The notes under the pieces are model-generated. The model was given only the letters and a program-made list of their open reading frames with translations. It ran no database searches and had not been told where the DNA came from. A stretch of 64,000 bases of DNA from Corallococcus sp. AS-1-6. GTDB lineage: Bacteria > Myxococcota > Myxococcia > Myxococcales > Myxococcaceae. Both the position numbers and the translations under genes were made by a program. The stretch is from contig NZ_JAIQDE010000008.1 in NCBI RefSeq assembly GCF_020037015.1, positions 62,001 to 126,000 on the forward strand. Direction: 5' to 3'. Positions 1-10,435 of the stretch are shown piece by piece; the first letter of the stretch is position 1; every line of letters starts with the position of its first letter.

Positions 1-611
1 CCGTACTCACCCACGGCGCGCGGCGGCGCGTAGACGAGCCGCACGTCCTGCAGCTCCACGGCGTCCACCAGCGTGTAGTTCACGCCGCCGTCGAAGGTGG
101 CCACCTGGCAGCGGGTGGCGGGGCGCTTCTCGCACTCGGCGACCAGCTCCTTCTGCTTGCGGTCGATGGCCTTGTAGCGCGCGAGGTCGTCCGCGCCCTG
201 CGGCACGGCGGCGTTGACCTCCGCCGTCACGTCCTTGAAGCCGCGCGGCACCTGCACGCGCGAGCCCTTGCCCGGGAGCTCCTCCGCCTGGCTCTTCGCG
301 AGGAAGCCGTCCGTGATGAGATCCTTCTGCGGGGAGCTGTGCTCCTGGATGATGGAGAAGGCACAGTGGTGGTTGGTGATGATGAGGCCGGAGGCGGAGA
401 TGAACGACCCGGAGCAGCCGCCGGTGTTCACCGTGCCCGCGAGCAGGCCCGTGCCCCGCTTGGGGTCCCACAGCTTGCTGGGCGGCAACTGGAGGCCCTG
501 GGCCTTGAGCCAGGCGGGGCTCAGTTCCAGCACCTGCTGCGGGGTCCACTTCCCTTCCCCGGCGAAGGCCGGGGCTGCCACGAGCGAGAGGAGAAGGAGC
601 GTCTTCTTCAT
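1..611 (-). CDS. Peptidase S46 (DPP7/DPP11-like dipeptidyl-peptidase), 5' part only
   Basis: The start codon is ATG at 611-609 and the frame stays open to the window edge, so only about 203 N-terminal residues are visible. A signal peptide covers roughly residues 1-17 (MKKTLLLLSLVAAPAFA), pointing to export to the periplasm or outer membrane. The chymotrypsin-like N-lobe of family S46 is clear: a GGCSGSF(I) segment followed by GLIITNHHC around residues 74-83, which holds the catalytic histidine. The family's serine lies in the missing C-terminal half. S46 enzymes remove dipeptides from the N-terminus of oligopeptides, which suits a proteolytic predator. The gene is divergent from the M50-like gene. 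Substrate preference (hydrophobic or Asp/Glu) cannot be judged from this part. Confidence 0.85.
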   Translation of the reverse strand, partial: MKKTLLLLSLVAAPAFAGEGKWTPQQVLELSPAWLKAQGLQLPPSKLWDPKRGTGLLAGTVNTGGCSGSFISASGLIITNHHCAFSIIQEHSSPQKDLITDGFLAKSQAEELPGKGSRVQVPRGFKDVTAEVNAAVPQGADDLARYKAIDRKQKELVAECEKRPATRCQVATFDGGVNYTLVDAVELQDVRLVYAPPRAVGEY

Positions 612-716
612 GGTGCCCCCTCCCTACCCCGTCCGCCGCCCCGGCGCGACCGTTCCGGTGTCCGGGACGCGCGTTTTCGCGGAAGATGGAACGCGCTTGG
701 ATGTTCCGGTGTCCAG

Positions 717-726
717 GCAGGAGGGG
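717..726 (+). promoter_or_regulatory. Ribosome binding site that sets the M50-like start
   Basis: The run GCAGGAGGGG sits 7 bases before the ATG at 734. The in-frame ATG at 686 has no comparable site, so the shorter protein is favoured. Confidence 0.6.
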
Positions 727-733
727 ACCAGCG

Positions 734-1471
734 ATGCGGACCGCGAGCGGGGCGACACTGGATTTCGGAAGGCTGGCGCTGCTCGTCCTCCTGATGGGGG
801 CGTCCTGGTACTTCTGGTATTCGCCGGTGCTGTGGCCGGTGAAGGTGCTGGTGGTGATGATGCATGAGAGCGGGCACGCGCTCGCCACGCTGCTCGTGGG
901 GGGCTCGGTGGACCGGGTCCACCTCCAGTTGAACGAAGGGGGGAGCTGCTTCTCCCGCCTGCCGCCGGGCGTCATCAACCGCGTCATCGTGTCGTCCGCG
1001 GGCTACCTGGGCAGCGCGGTGGCGGGCGCGGCGCTGATGCTGGCCACCTTCCGCTTCCGGCTGGGCCGCGCGGTGATGGGCGCCGCGTCCGTGTGGCTGG
1101 CGGTGATGGGCTTCTTCTACGCGGGGGACCTGTTCACCCTGGCCTTCTGCCTGGGCATGGCGCTGGCCATGGGGCTGGGCGCGCGCTTCCTGCCCACGGG
1201 GCTGGTGGACGCGCTCAACCTGTTCCTCGCGGCCTTCACCGCGCTCTACGTCGTCTTCGACCTGAGGGACGACCTGTGGAACAGCGCGGTGCGCGCCCAG
1301 AGCGACGCGGCCATCCTCGCCAGCGAGACGTGGGTGCCGTCCATCGTCTGGGCGGCGCTGTGGACGCTCCTGTCCCTGGCCCTGCTGGGGGTGTCCGCGT
1401 ACTGGGCCATGCACGCGAAGCCGGGCGGCGGCGTGAAGATGCCGCCCATGGCCCGCGCGCGGCGGGTGTGA
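734..1471 (+). CDS. M50-like (M50B) integral-membrane zinc metalloprotease
   Basis: The protein has 245 residues and several hydrophobic segments. The first membrane segment (about 13-42) runs into an HESGH zinc motif at residues 44-48, within MMHESGHALATLLVGG, typical of the Peptidase_M50B/site-2-protease-like group, so the active site would sit in or near the bilayer. The start at 734 is preferred over an in-frame ATG at 686 because an AGGAGGGG ribosome binding site lies 7 bases before it. Many members of this branch are uncharacterised and no substrate can be proposed. The gene is followed directly by the low-GC island. Confidence 0.7.
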   Translation: MRTASGATLDFGRLALLVLLMGASWYFWYSPVLWPVKVLVVMMHESGHALATLLVGGSVDRVHLQLNEGGSCFSRLPPGVINRVIVSSAGYLGSAVAGAALMLATFRFRLGRAVMGAASVWLAVMGFFYAGDLFTLAFCLGMALAMGLGARFLPTGLVDALNLFLAAFTALYVVFDLRDDLWNSAVRAQSDAAILASETWVPSIVWAALWTLLSLALLGVSAYWAMHAKPGGGVKMPPMARARRV

Positions 1472-1557
1472 GAAGAAAACGAACCATGAACTGAATCCAA
1501 TCTACCAACGCATCGAAACCCGCCAACAGCAAAAGCACACACAGCAATAGGACCAAA

Positions 1558-4125
1558 ATGCCAAATGAATTCACTGCCGAATCTCTACCAGCAGCAATTC
1601 GCCTTCTCTTCCAGCTAAACAATTATGACGTAGAAGGACCAGTACAACTCAGAGGAGCGGAAGTCGATCTAGTCGCTAGGCCCAAATCCGACCCATTCGG
1701 CACGCCGATATACATCGAAGCAACTATCGAACATGTTGACAATGAAAAATACGGAAAGGATGCGGGGAAATTCGCCTTAATCCGCGAGATCGATCCTGGC
1801 GCACGGAGACTAATCGTCTCAGCCAGAAGTTTCTCGCTCCCGGTTAAAGAACGAGCCAAAGACAGCCGCATTGAAACACTCACATACGACGAACTGTTTG
1901 CCAAATTCGAAAGATTCGACCCATACATCAAAAACGTACTTTCAACTGGACCCTCCGCAAGACAGTTGCGCGACCTTGATGCCGTATACGAAGAGCCTTC
2001 ATTCTTCGACAAGGTCGGAAACGAGCAGGCAACAAATTTCTTAAGTAAATGGCGTTCCACCACGGCTTTAGAAAAGAGATGGCTAGTCATCGTCGGCGAA
2101 TACGGAACCGGCAAGACAGCCCTCACAAAAATCCTTCAATACCGATGGACTCAAGAATACCAAAAGAATCCATCGCTTCCAATTCCATTCAGAATTGAAT
2201 TACGAGAGTTCACTCGCCAGTTTGACGCCCGGGGACTCCTCCATCACTTTCTTGATCACAATGGACTTGGGCACGTACCACTAGATTTTGTTTTCACTCT
2301 AATTCGAGCTGGGCGAATCGTACTACTGCTAGATGGCTATGATGAAATGGCCCAGTATATGCATGCCAGGGAACGACGCGTCTGCCTAGAAGCTTTGGCA
2401 CAGTTGGCTTCCGATGGAGCCAAAGGCATTTTGACGAGCCGCCCCAACTATTTCTCTGAAGCTGAAGAACTACAGGTTTTTGAGATTCTCTACTCTTCAC
2501 TAAATACCGGCTCCTTTTATCTAACAGGCATCGACAAGGACGTCGTAGCGCGGGAAAAAGAACTCGACCAACTGCTTCTGTCTCAATTCCTCGAAAGGTA
2601 CGAGCGAACACTCAAAGACTTGTCTCCCGAACAAACCGAATCGCTCGTCAAGCGGGTTCTCAAGAACGACAACGAAGGAAGAGATGCCGTATTGAACCTG
2701 CTGGGACGCATCCAACGAAGTTCAGAGGACGCTGGCGCCATCTCACTATCTGGCAAGCCCGTAATCATTAGCTATCTTCTAGATGTTGTCGAATCACTCA
2801 AAGAGCATCCCCGCGGTGGCGGCGATGCCCCACTATCAGAGTGGGCAGTCTACAGACTAATCGTTGAACAACTCATGATGAGAGACTTCAGACGCTCCCA
2901 TCACGTCCTGCCCGCCAAGCGCAGAAGTTTTTTGCGCAATCTAAGTGTGTGGCTCTCCAAAAGAGACAATCCCATCATAGGAGAGGAAGAATTCCAATCT
3001 CTCATCAGGAGAGAATTCAAAGCTGAATTGCGCTTGACGCAATCAGACCGCGAGGAGGAGGTTCAGAAATATTACACAGACCTTCGCAGCTCCGCCACGC
3101 TAACGAGATCCTCCGACCCAACCCGCACTGGGTTCAGATTCTCACACAACTCTCTTCGCGAGTTCCTACTTACCGAGTACCTACTCGACTGCCTTGAGAA
3201 GGACGAACTAGCCCCAGAGCAAGTTCCCGTTTCAGATCCAATGCGAGTTTTCACTGCCTCGCGTGACTCCAAGGACATCGAGCACCTTTTTTCAAAACTG
3301 ACCGCGCGCTGGGCGCACCGTGAAAACCAACCCGGCATTGGCCAAATATTGTCACTACTATGGGATGGGGCGCTACGGCTCTTTGCGACATCGCCAGAGC
3401 CCGTTCGCGAGTGCCTTACATCTCTCGCTGGCGGCAATTTGCGCATGGACACAATAAGCGTTTCACGTCTCAAACTTTCCTCAGAAAACAGGCCATCTAC
3501 GCTCAACGGCATAGACTTCTCAGCCAGCACCCTGTCGGATGTTGACTTCTCCTCCTGCGTAGCCGCCGGATCCAATTTCTCAAACGCCATTCTCGAAAAC
3601 ACCAACTTCTCCAATGCAAGCCTACTCGGAGCACGCTTTAACGACAGCCTCCTGATCGACGTGGATTTCACTGGGACAATTCTCGTCGGAGCCGACTTCC
3701 GCGGCGCCGACAAGAGCTCAACAATTCTTGTCGATCCTGTATCAACCACCCCGCGCAGACTGGAAGGACTTGCAAGCATTGGCTATTTAAACTTCGCTGG
3801 CGCCACCACTGACGAAGTACCATCCTATTATGTCTTCCAAAACCATCCAGGCTTCCCAATAATTGAAAAGATTTGTCGCAAGCTCACCGAAGGAGCTCGT
3901 CAGAAGCGAGGCCTTGAACAGCGTGGCGCTGCGCGCCAAAACCCCAAGTTCGCTAGCCAATTCATCAAATACCTCGAAAACACTGGCCTCGTTGAGCCCT
4001 CCAAGGGAAGAACAGAGCAGGTCGTAGCAACGGAACGAGGTCGCGATGTCTTTACATTGCTCTTCGAGCGGCGCGAGCTGTCTAACGAGCTGGCGAACTT
4101 CCTAAGAGACAATCGACTGGTTTGA
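1558..4125 (+). CDS. PD-(D/E)XK-like / NACHT (STAND) NTPase with pentapeptide repeats, probable defence protein
   Basis: 855 residues in a visibly AT-richer stretch with codon use unlike its neighbours. Residues 1-125 look like an Mrr-type restriction-endonuclease fold (GAEVDLVA at 33-40, IYIEAT at 51-56, KDAGKF at 67-72). The lysine normally found two residues after the active-site glutamate is replaced by Thr, so catalysis is uncertain. A NACHT/STAND ATPase follows: Walker A GEYGTGKT at 180-187, Walker B IVLLLDGYDEM at 254-264, and the TSRP motif at 293-296. Residues about 645-720 are pentapeptide repeats (xDFS, xNFS, ADFRG). The last 90 residues resemble a winged helix. The ATG at 1558 has a weak AGGA upstream. 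Known STAND proteins with nuclease effectors act in anti-phage defence; a defence role here is inferred from architecture and composition. Confidence 0.75.
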   Translation: MPNEFTAESLPAAIRLLFQLNNYDVEGPVQLRGAEVDLVARPKSDPFGTPIYIEATIEHVDNEKYGKDAGKFALIREIDPGARRLIVSARSFSLPVKERAKDSRIETLTYDELFAKFERFDPYIKNVLSTGPSARQLRDLDAVYEEPSFFDKVGNEQATNFLSKWRSTTALEKRWLVIVGEYGTGKTALTKILQYRWTQEYQKNPSLPIPFRIELREFTRQFDARGLLHHFLDHNGLGHVPLDFVFTLIRAGRIVLLLDGYDEMAQYMHARERRVCLEALAQLASDGAKGILTSRPNYFSEAEELQVFEILYSSLNTGSFYLTGIDKDVVAREKELDQLLLSQFLERYERTLKDLSPEQTESLVKRVLKNDNEGRDAVLNLLGRIQRSSEDAGAISLSGKPVIISYLLDVVESLKEHPRGGGDAPLSEWAVYRLIVEQLMMRDFRRSHHVLPAKRRSFLRNLSVWLSKRDNPIIGEEEFQSLIRREFKAELRLTQSDREEEVQKYYTDLRSSATLTRSSDPTRTGFRFSHNSLREFLLTEYLLDCLEKDELAPEQVPVSDPMRVFTASRDSKDIEHLFSKLTARWAHRENQPGIGQILSLLWDGALRLFATSPEPVRECLTSLAGGNLRMDTISVSRLKLSSENRPSTLNGIDFSASTLSDVDFSSCVAAGSNFSNAILENTNFSNASLLGARFNDSLLIDVDFTGTILVGADFRGADKSSTILVDPVSTTPRRLEGLASIGYLNFAGATTDEVPSYYVFQNHPGFPIIEKICRKLTEGARQKRGLEQRGAARQNPKFASQFIKYLENTGLVEPSKGRTEQVVATERGRDVFTLLFERRELSNELANFLRDNRLV

Positions 4126-4191
4126 GGACTCAAGACAACCAACAGAGTGCGACCGATCGAATTTTGTCAATCTCCGTGGCGCATTGATTGA

Positions 4192-4219
4192 GCAGCCCAT
4201 AGACATCAAGATGGGCTGC
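4192..4219 (+). terminator. Hairpin at the 3' end of the NACHT island
   Basis: GCAGCCCAT (4192-4200) and ATGGGCTGC (4211-4219) form a perfect 9-bp stem with a 10-base loop. It lies between the convergent NACHT gene and the hydrolase gene. There is no clear T-run, so it may be a weak or bidirectional terminator or an island-end structure. Confidence 0.5.
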
Positions 4220-4248
4220 CCTGTCATTTGGTGACCCCATCTACTGCC

Positions 4249-4908
4249 CTACTTGCGCGGGCGCATCCGGAAGGCCACGAAGGACGCCATGTCCGGGAAG
4301 CCGAAGTACGGGTTCTTCTGCCGGATGGCCTCCATCCGGTCCACCGGCACGTCCGCGTAGTCATGCCCGGGGTACAGCCGCGCGGTGTCCGGCACCTTCG
4401 CCAGCACCTGCGACAGCGAGCGGTACATGTCCTCCGGGTTGCCGCCCGGGAAGTCGCACCGGCCGCACCCGTTGATGAAGACGGTGTCCCCGGACACGAG
4501 CGCGTCCTCCGCCAGCAGGCAGTGCGACCCCGGCGTGTGCCCGGGCGTGTGCAGCGCGTGGAAGGTGCGCGCGCCCACCGTCACCGCGTCGCCCGCCTTC
4601 AGGAGCTTGAGCGCGTCCCCCCCCCGCTTGCGCAGGTCGCTGGAGAAGGCGACCTCCTCCGCCTGCGCGAACACCGGGACGTCATGGCGGGACAGCAGCT
4701 CCTCCAGGCCGTTGATGTGGTCGCCGTGGCAGTGCGACACGAACGCGCCCACCACGCGCTTGCCGTCCTGCGCCGCCGCCGCCTCGATGGCCGGCACGTC
4801 CCACGCCGGATCCACCACCACCACCTCCGGGCCGTCCTGGGGACCCACGAGGTAGACGAAGTTGTCCATCGGTCCGAGCTTGAGCTGACGTACGTACGGC
4901 GTGGGCAT
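4249..4908 (-). CDS. Metallo-beta-lactamase-fold hydrolase (GloB/ETHE1-like)
   Basis: 219 residues with the complete metal set of the fold: SHCHGDH at 58-64, TPGHTPGS with His124, GDTVF with Asp141, and PGHDY with His182. The segment INGCGRCDFPGG resembles the GCGRTDF signature of ETHE1-type persulfide dioxygenases, but hydroxyacylglutathione hydrolase-like enzymes are equally possible. It has no signal peptide, so it should be cytoplasmic. The start at 4908 is chosen for the TGGAGGAC ribosome binding site just upstream. A TAGAGT -10-like hexamer on the minus strand lies at 4933-4928. The gene is convergent with the NACHT gene and divergent from the secreted-protein gene. Confidence 0.75.
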   Translation of the reverse strand: MPTPYVRQLKLGPMDNFVYLVGPQDGPEVVVVDPAWDVPAIEAAAAQDGKRVVGAFVSHCHGDHINGLEELLSRHDVPVFAQAEEVAFSSDLRKRGGDALKLLKAGDAVTVGARTFHALHTPGHTPGSHCLLAEDALVSGDTVFINGCGRCDFPGGNPEDMYRSLSQVLAKVPDTARLYPGHDYADVPVDRMEAIRQKNPYFGFPDMASFVAFRMRPRK

Positions 4909-5015
4909 GGTTGTCCTCCAGACGGCCACTCTACGCCCCAGGCTTGCCGCGCCGGGGCCAGTTCCCTTTGAATGCCACTTTTTCGATGCCCCACGCCGTC
5001 AGGAGGTCTCCGTCC

Positions 5016-5729
5016 GTGAAGCGCCTGCCCACCCTGCTCGTCTGCTCGTTGCTGGCCAGCGCGACCGCCTCCGCCGCGGGGCGGAGCGCCTCCACGTTCC
5101 GCTACAAGCCGTCCGCGGACGATGAGCGCCCCGTCATCGTGGATGCCACCATCGGGCCCCAGGGCAGCGACTTCGCCATGCGCCTGAAGTTCAACAAGGA
5201 CCCCTTCGGCGAGGAGTGCAAGCAGCGCTGCGCCAACGTCACCCTCTTCCTGGACACCGACTCCAGCGTCCAGTCCGGCCTCCACCTGCCCGCCACCAAG
5301 GCCCCGGAGAACGGCGCCGACCTGGCGGTCGTCATCCAGGGCGTGCGGGAGTACAGGCGCCAGGACGCGCCCCCGGAGGTGGCCCTGCGGGTGAAGATCC
5401 GCCAACTGGGCTCGGACGCCACCAGCGCGGACGCGGGCGAGCTGCTCGCGGACCTCAACAACCGGCAGGACCCGGAGCGCATCCAGACGGACGGCACCAC
5501 CGTCTACCTGCTGGTGGACGCCACCAGCGCGCTCCTGCCCTCCGCCCGCAAGGTGCGCGTCATCTACCACCCGCCGGGGAGCAAGGCCCTCACCGCCACC
5601 ATCAACGGCATGGCCGGCGGCAGCTCCGGCCGGGGCGTGCAGATCTTCAAGCGCGGCAGCGGCTGGGGCCGCGCCCCGGACGCGGAGGGCAAGAAGCCCC
5701 GCGCCACCCCCTCCGGCGACAACGGCTAG
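5016..5729 (+). CDS. Secreted protein of unknown function
   Basis: 237 residues starting with GTG, chosen because AGGAGG lies at 5001-5006 and the protein then begins with a clean signal peptide (MKRLPTLLVCSLLASATASA). The mature part contains a Cys pair (ECKQRC) and a 'LFLDTD' segment, and ends in a basic, Gly/Pro-rich tail. The pattern of alternating short hydrophobic stretches suggests a beta-rich periplasmic fold. I do not recognise the family. It is divergently arranged with the hydrolase gene and precedes parC. Confidence 0.6.
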   Translation: MKRLPTLLVCSLLASATASAAGRSASTFRYKPSADDERPVIVDATIGPQGSDFAMRLKFNKDPFGEECKQRCANVTLFLDTDSSVQSGLHLPATKAPENGADLAVVIQGVREYRRQDAPPEVALRVKIRQLGSDATSADAGELLADLNNRQDPERIQTDGTTVYLLVDATSALLPSARKVRVIYHPPGSKALTATINGMAGGSSGRGVQIFKRGSGWGRAPDAEGKKPRATPSGDNG

Positions 5730-6011
5730 TCCCAGCAGCCCGCCAGCCAGCCCCGGCCCCCGCTCCCCTCGGAATTCCGGGGGGTTGGCGGTGGGTTTCA
5801 AGCAGGCACAGGACTGTACGGACGTGCAGAAGTTCCGGGCTGGAGCCGACGCAACCACCCGAATTCGTTCTCAATGTCAGGGGCCCATGGTAGTCCCGCC
5901 CATCTGACGTCGAGGGTCCGACCCGACTGGTAGTCGCGGCGCGCACGGCTTCACGCCCGCGCGGCGCGTCACGCCCTGCCGGCGGGCCCGTGTGACACCC
6001 ATCTGGATTCC
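5730..6011 (+). other. Noncoding region before parC
   Basis: 282 bases without a credible gene. The octamer TGGTAGTC occurs twice (near 5888 and 5929), and there are several GC-rich inverted segments (for example around 5955-5990). No confident promoter or operator can be assigned. Confidence 0.3.
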
Positions 6012-8396
6012 ATGACCATGCTCGCAGAAGCCGAAACGAAGTCGCGCAAGAAGCAGGGAGGCCCGGCAGGGGGCGGAGGGAAGGGAGGCGGCGGCGGGTC
6101 CGGCGCCGGTGGTGGGGACAGCCTGCCCGCGGGCCTGGCCGAGGAAGCGCGCCGCCGGTACCTCAACTACGCCCTGTCGGTCATCACCTCGCGCGCCCTG
6201 CCCGACGTGCGGGACGGCCTCAAGCCGGTGCAGCGCCGCATCCTCTACGGCATGTGGAACGACCTGAACCTGTCGTTCGACACGAAGTACCAGAAGTGCG
6301 CGCAGGTCGTGGGCGCCATCATGGGCCGCTACCACCCGCACGGCGACACGGCCATCTACGACGCGCTGGTGCGCATGGCGCAGGACTTCTCCCTGCGCTA
6401 CCCGCTGGTGGACGGCCACGGCAACTTCGGCTCGCTGGACGGCGACTCCGCCGCCGCCTACCGCTACACCGAGTGCCGCCTGGAGAAGCTGGCCACGGAG
6501 CTGCTGGGTGAGCTGGACAGCAAGACGGTCCGCTTCCGCCCCAACTACGACGGCACCCGCGACGAGCCCGTCGTCATCCCGGCGCGCGTGCCGCAGTTGT
6601 TGATGAACGGCACCACCGGCATCGCGGTGGGCATGGCCACCAACATCCCGCCCCACCACCTGGGCGAGCTGGTGGACGCGCTCCTGGCGCTCATCAACGA
6701 CCCGGAGCTGCAGACCAAGGACCTGCTCAAGTACATCAAGGGGCCGGACTTCCCCACCGGCGGGCAGATCCTCAACGACAAGAAGGAGCTGCGCGACATC
6801 TACGAGACGGGCCAGGGCTCCGTCCGCATCCGCGGCGAGTACAAGCTGGAGGAGCTGAAGCGCGGCGGTCAGATGATCGTCGTCACCTCCATCCCGTACA
6901 CGGTGAACAAGTCCACGCTCGTCGCGAAGATTGGCGAGCTGGTGCGCGACCGCAAGCTGCCGCTCATCACCGACGTGCGCGACGAGTCCACCACGGACGT
7001 GCGCATCGTGCTGGAGGTCAAGAAGGACGCCAACCCCGAGCTGGTGATGGCGTACCTCTACAAGCACACGCCCCTGCAGACGAACTTCGGCGTGAACCTC
7101 ACCTGCCTCGTCCCCTCGGAGAACCCGGACGTCGGCACGCCCAAGCGCCTGGACCTCAAGTCCATGCTCCGCTACTTCCTCGACTTCCGCCTGGAGGTCG
7201 TGACGAAGCGCTTCGAGCACGAGCTGGCGGAGCTCAAGCGGCGCGTCCACATCCTGGAGGGCTTCGAGAAGGCCTACGACGCGCTGGATGAGATCATCCG
7301 GATCATCCGCCAGTCGGAGGGCAAGCAGGACGCCGCCCAGAAGCTGATGACGCGCTTCAAGCTGGACGAGCTCCAGGTGGACGCCATCCTGGAGATGCGC
7401 CTCTACAAGCTGGCCCGCCTGGAGATCCTCATCGTCCAGAAGGAGCTCAAGGAGAAGCGCGCGGAGATCAAGCGCATCGAGGGCATCCTCAAGGACGCGA
7501 AGAAGCGCTGGAACGTCATCCAGGAGGAGCTGACCGGCCTCAAGGCCGCGTACACCGACAAGCGCCGCACGCGCATTGGCGGCGCGGGCGCGGAGGAGGT
7601 GGAGTTCTCCGCGGAGGCGTTCATCGCGGACGAGGACGCCCACGTCGTCATCACCCGCGACGGGTGGATCAAGCGCGTGCGCGAGGTGAAGGACCCGTCC
7701 ACCACCCGCCTGCGTGAAGGCGACGCGGTGATGGCGGTGCTCGCCGGCAGCCTGAAGGCGAACCTGGTGCTGTTCAGCAACTTCGGCACCGCCTACGTCA
7801 CCCGCTTCAACGACGTGCCGGCCTCCACCGGCTACGGCGACCCGGTGCAGAAGCTCTTCAAGTTCGACGACGGCGAGCGCGTGGTGGGCGCCCTGTCCCA
7901 GGATGCCCGCCTGCCCCAGCCGGAGAAGCTGGTGGCGGTGACGCGCCAGGGCCTGGGCCTGCGCTTCCTCTTGGCGCCGCACACGGAGGTCTCCACCCGC
8001 GCCGGCCGCCGCTACGCGAAGACGGGCGAGGGCGATGAAATCATCGGCACGCAGCCGGTGGGCGACAAGGACCTGCTCGCCGTCCTCACGGAAAAAACAA
8101 ACGCCCTGGTCTGCAAGGTGGCCGAGGTGAACGAGCTGGCAGGCCCCGGCAAGGGCGTCCAGGTCATCAAGGTGGATGACGGGGACAAGGTGGTGGACTT
8201 CCTCGCGGCGCCCGCCAGTCAGAAGGACGCCACGCTGGAGTTCGAGACGCAGAAGGGCCGCAAGCTGCACCTGTCCCCGGCGAAGTTCAGCGTGACGGGC
8301 CGCGGCGGCAAGGGCCATGAGATGTCCAAGCGCGACACGGTGAAGGAGGTGGCGCGTCCCGTCACCTTCGTGCCGCTGCCGGAGAAGAAGGAGTAG
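6012..8396 (+). CDS. parC: DNA topoisomerase IV subunit A
   Basis: 794 residues. A Gly-rich, low-complexity N-terminal extension (about residues 10-36) precedes the breakage-reunion domain of type IIA topoisomerases. The quinolone-region motif reads [20 protein letters not shown] with Thr113 where E. coli enzymes have Ser. The catalytic tyrosine is Tyr152 in YRYTE. A long coiled tower region and a C-terminal pinwheel-like region follow. It acts with ParE to unlink replicated chromosomes. The gene ends 10 bases before parE, so the two are co-transcribed. The call as ParC rather than GyrA rests on the partner gene and length; I could not compare with a separate gyrA. A second ATG at 6018 is an alternative start. 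Confidence 0.88.
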   Translation: MTMLAEAETKSRKKQGGPAGGGGKGGGGGSGAGGGDSLPAGLAEEARRRYLNYALSVITSRALPDVRDGLKPVQRRILYGMWNDLNLSFDTKYQKCAQVVGAIMGRYHPHGDTAIYDALVRMAQDFSLRYPLVDGHGNFGSLDGDSAAAYRYTECRLEKLATELLGELDSKTVRFRPNYDGTRDEPVVIPARVPQLLMNGTTGIAVGMATNIPPHHLGELVDALLALINDPELQTKDLLKYIKGPDFPTGGQILNDKKELRDIYETGQGSVRIRGEYKLEELKRGGQMIVVTSIPYTVNKSTLVAKIGELVRDRKLPLITDVRDESTTDVRIVLEVKKDANPELVMAYLYKHTPLQTNFGVNLTCLVPSENPDVGTPKRLDLKSMLRYFLDFRLEVVTKRFEHELAELKRRVHILEGFEKAYDALDEIIRIIRQSEGKQDAAQKLMTRFKLDELQVDAILEMRLYKLARLEILIVQKELKEKRAEIKRIEGILKDAKKRWNVIQEELTGLKAAYTDKRRTRIGGAGAEEVEFSAEAFIADEDAHVVITRDGWIKRVREVKDPSTTRLREGDAVMAVLAGSLKANLVLFSNFGTAYVTRFNDVPASTGYGDPVQKLFKFDDGERVVGALSQDARLPQPEKLVAVTRQGLGLRFLLAPHTEVSTRAGRRYAKTGEGDEIIGTQPVGDKDLLAVLTEKTNALVCKVAEVNELAGPGKGVQVIKVDDGDKVVDFLAAPASQKDATLEFETQKGRKLHLSPAKFSVTGRGGKGHEMSKRDTVKEVARPVTFVPLPEKKE

Positions 8397-8406
8397 CGGG
8401 AAGGCC

Positions 8407-10338
<1,932 letters not shown>

Positions 10339-10394
10339 GAAAACGGGAGTCCCCGCACACCCGGGATGGGCGCTGTTTCCGTCCCGGGTGGGCA

Positions 10395-10425
10395 TTGGTC
10401 TTCCGCCCCGCCGGTCGGCTAGCAT
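10395..10425 (+). promoter_or_regulatory. Sigma-70-like promoter for the first PEGA gene
   Basis: TTGGTC (10395-10400) and TAGCAT (10420-10425) are separated by 19 bases. The -10 lies only 10 bases before the GTG start at 10436, which predicts a leaderless or nearly leaderless transcript. Confidence 0.45.
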
Positions 10426-10435
10426 CCGCCGAATC

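Noticed and set aside
1472-4248. Prophage or integrative element
   Set aside because: No integrase, tRNA, attachment repeat or phage gene is visible; only one gene is present.
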